Assembly (NCBI GenBank): GCA_910588045.1
Contig: CAJUPS010000026.1
Span: 1-35,955 of the forward strand
Direction of reading: 5' to 3'
DNA: 35,955 nucleotides
Source: an uncultured Oscillospiraceae bacterium
GTDB lineage: Bacteria > Bacillota > Clostridia > Oscillospirales > Oscillospiraceae
Of the stretch, positions 32,529 through 35,955 are shown piece by piece (position 1 is the first letter of the stretch; each line of letters starts with the position of its first letter). The position numbers were made by a program, and so were the translations under genes. Under the pieces are notes generated by a model. That model had not been told where the DNA came from and did no database searches. It saw only the letters and a list, made by a program, of their open reading frames with translations.

Positions 32529-35500
32529 ATGAAGAAGAAATTTTTGTCTCTGGCCTTGGCGCTATTCATGAGTCTGTTGTTACTGCCTGCCTATACGGCC
32601 TCGGCAGTGGAGGACGACTTGCTTTACCAGCCCAATCCCATGTGCGGCGAGTGCCTGGGCAAAAATGCAGACGGCGCATATGAGTTCAACATCACCATCC
32701 CGGATGACCGAGAGAATCAGCCTTTCCCCCTGCTGACCGGCAGCTTCTATGAAACCCACGAGATTACGAATACCGGCGCCAGCGCTGGCAGTACCCAGAA
32801 CATTATCTATACCAGAGCCCAGTATTTTTATGGGTGCTATCCCGGTACGGCAGATATTACCTACTCCGTCTACAGGGATTCGGAGTGGCCCCCAAGGCCC
32901 ATGGCGATCGTCCATGTAACAGTCCTATCCCAGGAGGACTATGATGCATACATGGATTCTCCCTCCACGCCTGCGGGGCAGCAGGGTCACACGCACCGGT
33001 GGTACTATAAGTGGACTTCTCCAACCTGTGAATATGGCGGACAATTCTATCGGGAATGCAACGGATGCCATACAAAAGAAATGCTGAAGACCTGCCCCGC
33101 CACCGACCACCGCTACATAAGCACCATCACGCGGCAGCCCACCGCGCAATGGGAGGGCAGCCGTGAATACAAATGTGTAGAGTGCCATAAAAAATATACG
33201 GAAAGTATCCCCAAGCAGGGTAGCAGCAAGGGAGATCAGACAAATGCCGGACAGCCCGGCACTGCGACCCAACCTGGCGCCAGTACCCCAGACGATGTTT
33301 GCATCAATGGGAACATACACCAGTGGGTAGAGAAGGAGACCGCCGCAACGGCAATGGCTGAGGGCCAGGTTTATCGCATCTGTACCGTCTGCGGTAAGAA
33401 GGAGACCATCCGCGTACTGCCTAAGCTGGAAAATTCCGCGAAACTAGACAGCGGCAAGCCTGACACAAATACCCCTGGCGCCTCCGCTTCCCAGCCCGCG
33501 GCGGACAGCCACGTCACGGGATCCCTGGATATGCCCCCATTGAGCAAGCAGGAGATCATCGACCTGCTGGAGGCAAATCCCGCCTCCTTCTCCGGTCAGC
33601 TCTATGATTCCCAACCCAACTGCTCCGCGTCCTATGCGGCGGGCAAGCTGTCCAATGCTGCCCTTCAGGCCGCACTGAACCGGCTGAACGCCCTGCGGCG
33701 CATCGTTGGAATGCCCGCGACCCAGCTTGACCAGAGCTGGTGTGAGTCCGCCCAGTACGGCGCGGTCATTCTTGGGAAGATGGGCACCCTGAGCCACACC
33801 CCATCCAAGCCCGCTGACATGAGTAAGGATTTCTATGACAAGGCATACGCTGCCACCTATTCCAGCAATCTCTCCGCGGGCAGCGATCTGGTGGCGTCCG
33901 TGGACAGCCTGATGCGGGACTATACTGCCAAGAATATCACCAGCACCGGCCACCGCCGCTGGCAGCTGAGCCCGGCGTTGAATAAGGTAGGCTTCGGCTA
34001 TGTGGACAACGGCGCCGGATACGGGAAATTTACGGACGTGAAGGTCTTTGACCGGGACGAGGGGTTCTCAGCGGCCCACTCGGTGAACTATGATTCCTTC
34101 GGCTGGCCCTCCGCCGGGTATTTCCCCAACGACATGGCCGGTTTCACAGCCAACTGCCCCTGGACGGTCAGTCTGAACCCGGATATTTATGCCGTTCCCG
34201 GCGGGATCACCGTCAGAATTTCCGGCGGCGGAAAGAACTGGACCCTTTCCGGCAGCTATACGCCGTCGGATGCAGGCACGTACCTGGGTGTTACGCCCGC
34301 CGATGATTGGAACTATGGCGGCAACCACTGCATCGCTTTCCGCCCGGACGGCGTGGACAAGTATGAGGGGGTGTATACCGTAGAGATCCAGGGCCTGAAA
34401 TCCAGGAAGGATAACTCCGCCATCCCCTTTACATATCAAGTGGAATTTTTCAGCATGTCCCAGCCCGCCGTTTCCGGGACCGGGGAGACCCCCTCCGCAT
34501 CGAACAAGCCCTCCGATCCGACTGCCCCCGCCAAGCCTGCCAAGCCCACCCCTTCGGGCGGCAACCCCTTCACGGACGTTCCCACCGGTATGTACTATAC
34601 AGATGCAGTGCTGTGGGCCTACCAGAACAATATTACTTCCGGTACGACAGCTACGACGTTTGAACCTTCCGCTGCCTGCACCCGGGGACAGGTAGTGACA
34701 TTCCTGTGGAGATCCAAAGGGGAACCGGAACCGAAAACCACGGTCAATCCCTTCCGGGATGTGAAAACATCGGACTACTACTGCAAGGCGGTTCTCTGGG
34801 CCTATGAGAACGGCATCACCTCCGGCACCACCGCCACCGCCTTCAGCCCCAACGATACCTGCACCAACGGCCATGTCATCACCTTCCTGTGGCGGGCCAA
34901 CGGCGAGCCTTCGTCCGTGGGGACCAGCCGCCTTGCCGGACAGTTTGCGAGAGATTACTACACCGACGCGGTGGCGTGGGCGGACACGACCGGCCTGCTG
35001 AAAGACACCGGGAGTGCGTTTGACCCCAAATCCATGTCCCCCCGGGCCAATATTGTGACCTATCTGTACCGCGATTTAGCGGGAGCGGTCTCAACCGCTG
35101 ACGCATCAAAGCCCGGCAGCACATCCAACACCTCCGCCGCCGATTTCTCCCGGGCGTATATGTCCAGCAAGTATTACCGCCAGCTTCAGGAGGTGGTCCT
35201 GACCGGAAACTATCGGGAGGATCTTCTCGCTGTTGCAGCTTCTCAAATTGGCTACACGGAGGGCAGCAAAGAAGATCAAATAGACGGTTCCGGTGGCGGC
35301 AGGGGAGACTACACAGAATATGGGCGCTACATGGGCAGTAACGGAAGCGCATGGTGTTCCGAATTTGCGTCTTGGTGCGCGCGGATGGCGGGTATTCCAT
35401 CGGATATTCTCCACAGCAGTCGAAGCGCAAGCGTGGAGACGTTTGCCGCGCCGTATTACACTTGGGCCGAGACGGTTTTTGCAGGCGGAAGCTATACGCC

Positions 35501-35735
35501 CCGCCCCGGTGACCTGGCTCTGTTCGCCTGGAATGGGACGTCTCCAACGGCGGAATATCTTAGCCACACTTCCATTGTGAAAGAAGTAGCAACATCTGGG
35601 GACACGGTAACCGTTACCGTTATTGATGGCAACTCAAACAGTTCTGTCAGTCAGCACAGTTATACCATGCGTACATCTGACGGCTACACGGGACGCGGCT
35701 ATCTGGTCTATTTTGTTGCACCAAACTATGATTGA
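32529..35735 (+). CDS. Secreted CAP-SLH-CHAP cell-wall protein
   Basis: A 1068-residue exported protein. Signal peptide 1-26 (KKKF, leucine core, ASA-V). Cys/His-rich zinc-ribbon-like modules occupy about 36-42, 153-220 and 257-290 (CNGCH, CVECH, CTVCGK). A CAP/SCP domain lies at about 376-495 (LNRLNALRRIVG, LSHTPSKP, TGHRRWQLSP), then a beta-rich region to 640 and a P/S/K linker. Three SLH domains follow at about 679-733, 740-792 and 800-851, for wall attachment. The C-terminus (about 895-1065) is a CHAP amidase/endopeptidase: Cys943 in AWCSEFASW, His1013 in LSHTSIV, Asn1035 in DGNSN. CHAP enzymes cut peptidoglycan peptide bonds, so wall remodelling is the likely role. The ATG at 32529 follows GAAAGGAG; an ATG 15 codons upstream lies in the promoter region. 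CAP activity is unproven. Confidence 0.9.
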   Translation: MKKKFLSLALALFMSLLLLPAYTASAVEDDLLYQPNPMCGECLGKNADGAYEFNITIPDDRENQPFPLLTGSFYETHEITNTGASAGSTQNIIYTRAQYFYGCYPGTADITYSVYRDSEWPPRPMAIVHVTVLSQEDYDAYMDSPSTPAGQQGHTHRWYYKWTSPTCEYGGQFYRECNGCHTKEMLKTCPATDHRYISTITRQPTAQWEGSREYKCVECHKKYTESIPKQGSSKGDQTNAGQPGTATQPGASTPDDVCINGNIHQWVEKETAATAMAEGQVYRICTVCGKKETIRVLPKLENSAKLDSGKPDTNTPGASASQPAADSHVTGSLDMPPLSKQEIIDLLEANPASFSGQLYDSQPNCSASYAAGKLSNAALQAALNRLNALRRIVGMPATQLDQSWCESAQYGAVILGKMGTLSHTPSKPADMSKDFYDKAYAATYSSNLSAGSDLVASVDSLMRDYTAKNITSTGHRRWQLSPALNKVGFGYVDNGAGYGKFTDVKVFDRDEGFSAAHSVNYDSFGWPSAGYFPNDMAGFTANCPWTVSLNPDIYAVPGGITVRISGGGKNWTLSGSYTPSDAGTYLGVTPADDWNYGGNHCIAFRPDGVDKYEGVYTVEIQGLKSRKDNSAIPFTYQVEFFSMSQPAVSGTGETPSASNKPSDPTAPAKPAKPTPSGGNPFTDVPTGMYYTDAVLWAYQNNITSGTTATTFEPSAACTRGQVVTFLWRSKGEPEPKTTVNPFRDVKTSDYYCKAVLWAYENGITSGTTATAFSPNDTCTNGHVITFLWRANGEPSSVGTSRLAGQFARDYYTDAVAWADTTGLLKDTGSAFDPKSMSPRANIVTYLYRDLAGAVSTADASKPGSTSNTSAADFSRAYMSSKYYRQLQEVVLTGNYREDLLAVAASQIGYTEGSKEDQIDGSGGGRGDYTEYGRYMGSNGSAWCSEFASWCARMAGIPSDILHSSRSASVETFAAPYYTWAETVFAGGSYTPRPGDLALFAWNGTSPTAEYLSHTSIVKEVATSGDTVTVTVIDGNSNSSVSQHSYTMRTSDGYTGRGYLVYFVAPNYD

Positions 35736-35750
35736 GAAATAACATCAGGC

Positions 35751-35784
35751 AGCAGCCCCCGCCCAGAATTGGGCGGGGGCTGCT
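35751..35784 (+). terminator. Terminator-like hairpin after the CAP-SLH-CHAP gene
   Basis: A 14-bp perfect stem (AGCAGCCCCCGCCC and complement) with a 6-base loop, 16 bases after the stop codon. The T run is short. Confidence 0.75.
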
Positions 35785-35843
35785 GTGAAGCTAGACGTTA
35801 AAAAGCAACAAAGGGTAATTCTATTTTGAGCCAAAAGCTATAA

Positions 35844-35877
35844 AAATCCCCCGAAATCAGATGATTTCGGGGGATTT
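35844..35877 (-). terminator. Terminator of tRNA-Gly
   Basis: A 16-bp perfect stem (AAATCCCCCGAAATCA and complement); on the reverse strand it ends in ATTTTTA, just after the tRNA-Gly gene. Confidence 0.85.
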
Positions 35878-35881
35878 CCTC

Positions 35882-35955
35882 TGGAGCAGGGTACGGGAAT
35901 CGAACCCGCCTCCTCGGCTTGGGAAGCCGATGTACTACCGATGTACTAACCCTGC
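35882..35955 (-). tRNA. tRNA-Gly (anticodon CCC)
   Basis: On the reverse strand, a complete 74-base cloverleaf whose 5' base is the last base of the window. Acceptor GCAGGGT pairs with ACCCTGC; anticodon stem TCGGC/GCCGA encloses TTCCCAA, anticodon CCC (reads GGG). T loop TTCGATT, discriminator T and encoded CCA. The promoter lies outside the window. Confidence 0.95.

Noticed and set aside
1..35955. CRISPR array or restriction/defence system
   Set aside because: No regularly spaced direct repeats and no cas, nuclease, toxin-antitoxin or restriction genes were seen on either strand.

Overview
The window comes from a GC-rich, Gram-positive anaerobe of the Clostridia, most likely a gut Oscillospiraceae/Ruminococcaceae relative (inference from gene content; no 16S rRNA is present). 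Supporting signs are a Phe T-box leader with a linked pheST pair, the SRP RNA just upstream of dnaX, SLH-domain cell-surface proteins, a DivIVA-like coiled-coil protein, PAS/GGDEF signalling proteins, and many TTGACA-17-TATAAT promoters with AGGAGG-type ribosome binding sites.

Layout. 1-472: hairpin-rich intergenic DNA, no convincing gene. 473-2511: proBA (proline synthesis), facing a reverse-strand unit at 2570-7546 that reads Phe T-box leader, SAM methyltransferase, pheS, pheT. 7619-8655: DivIVA-like gene, then tRNA-Arg(CCU). 8681-11254: bacteriohemerythrin with a CheC/CheX-like tail, a cysteine-desulfurase-like enzyme and tRNA-Pro(GGG). 11386-11790: remnant of a tyrosine integrase beside tRNA-Pro. 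11931-13205: GT4 glycosyltransferase. 13532-15005: ECF sigma factor and its probable membrane anti-sigma partner. 15059-16402: MATE efflux pump with a possible 20-codon leader ORF upstream. 16608-19430: large secreted SLH protein with internal repeats. 19651-20880: AI-2E-family membrane protein, followed by a 161-bp cloverleaf-like palindromic element. 21231-24147: multi-PAS protein without an output domain plus a REC-GGDEF diguanylate cyclase. 24196-27860: GH29 alpha-L-fucosidase and an overlapping transglutaminase-like protein, divergent from cutC (28000-28752). 28862-30765: dnaX with the SRP RNA upstream. 30876-32378: a visibly AT-richer pair, a hypothetical membrane-anchored protein and a second methyltransferase. 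32529-35735: a 1068-residue secreted CAP-SLH-CHAP protein. The last 74 bases are tRNA-Gly(CCC).

How parts work together. proB and proA are translationally coupled steps of one pathway. The T-box should sense uncharged tRNA-Phe and raise expression of the methyltransferase as well as of both synthetase subunits. The PAS protein and the REC-GGDEF protein are adjacent and co-oriented, and together look like a split sensor/c-di-GMP output module. The two SLH proteins are cell-wall-attached surface proteins; the second carries a probable peptidoglycan-cleaving CHAP domain. The fucosidase and the transglutaminase-like protein form a tight cytoplasmic operon.

No single, obviously new defence or mobile system is present. 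The strongest unexplained items are the methyltransferase behind the Phe T-box, the duplicated tRNA-binding-like region in PheT, the hemerythrin-CheC-like fusion, the tandem transglutaminase-like motifs, the CAP-SLH-CHAP protein and the cloverleaf element at 20881-21041.
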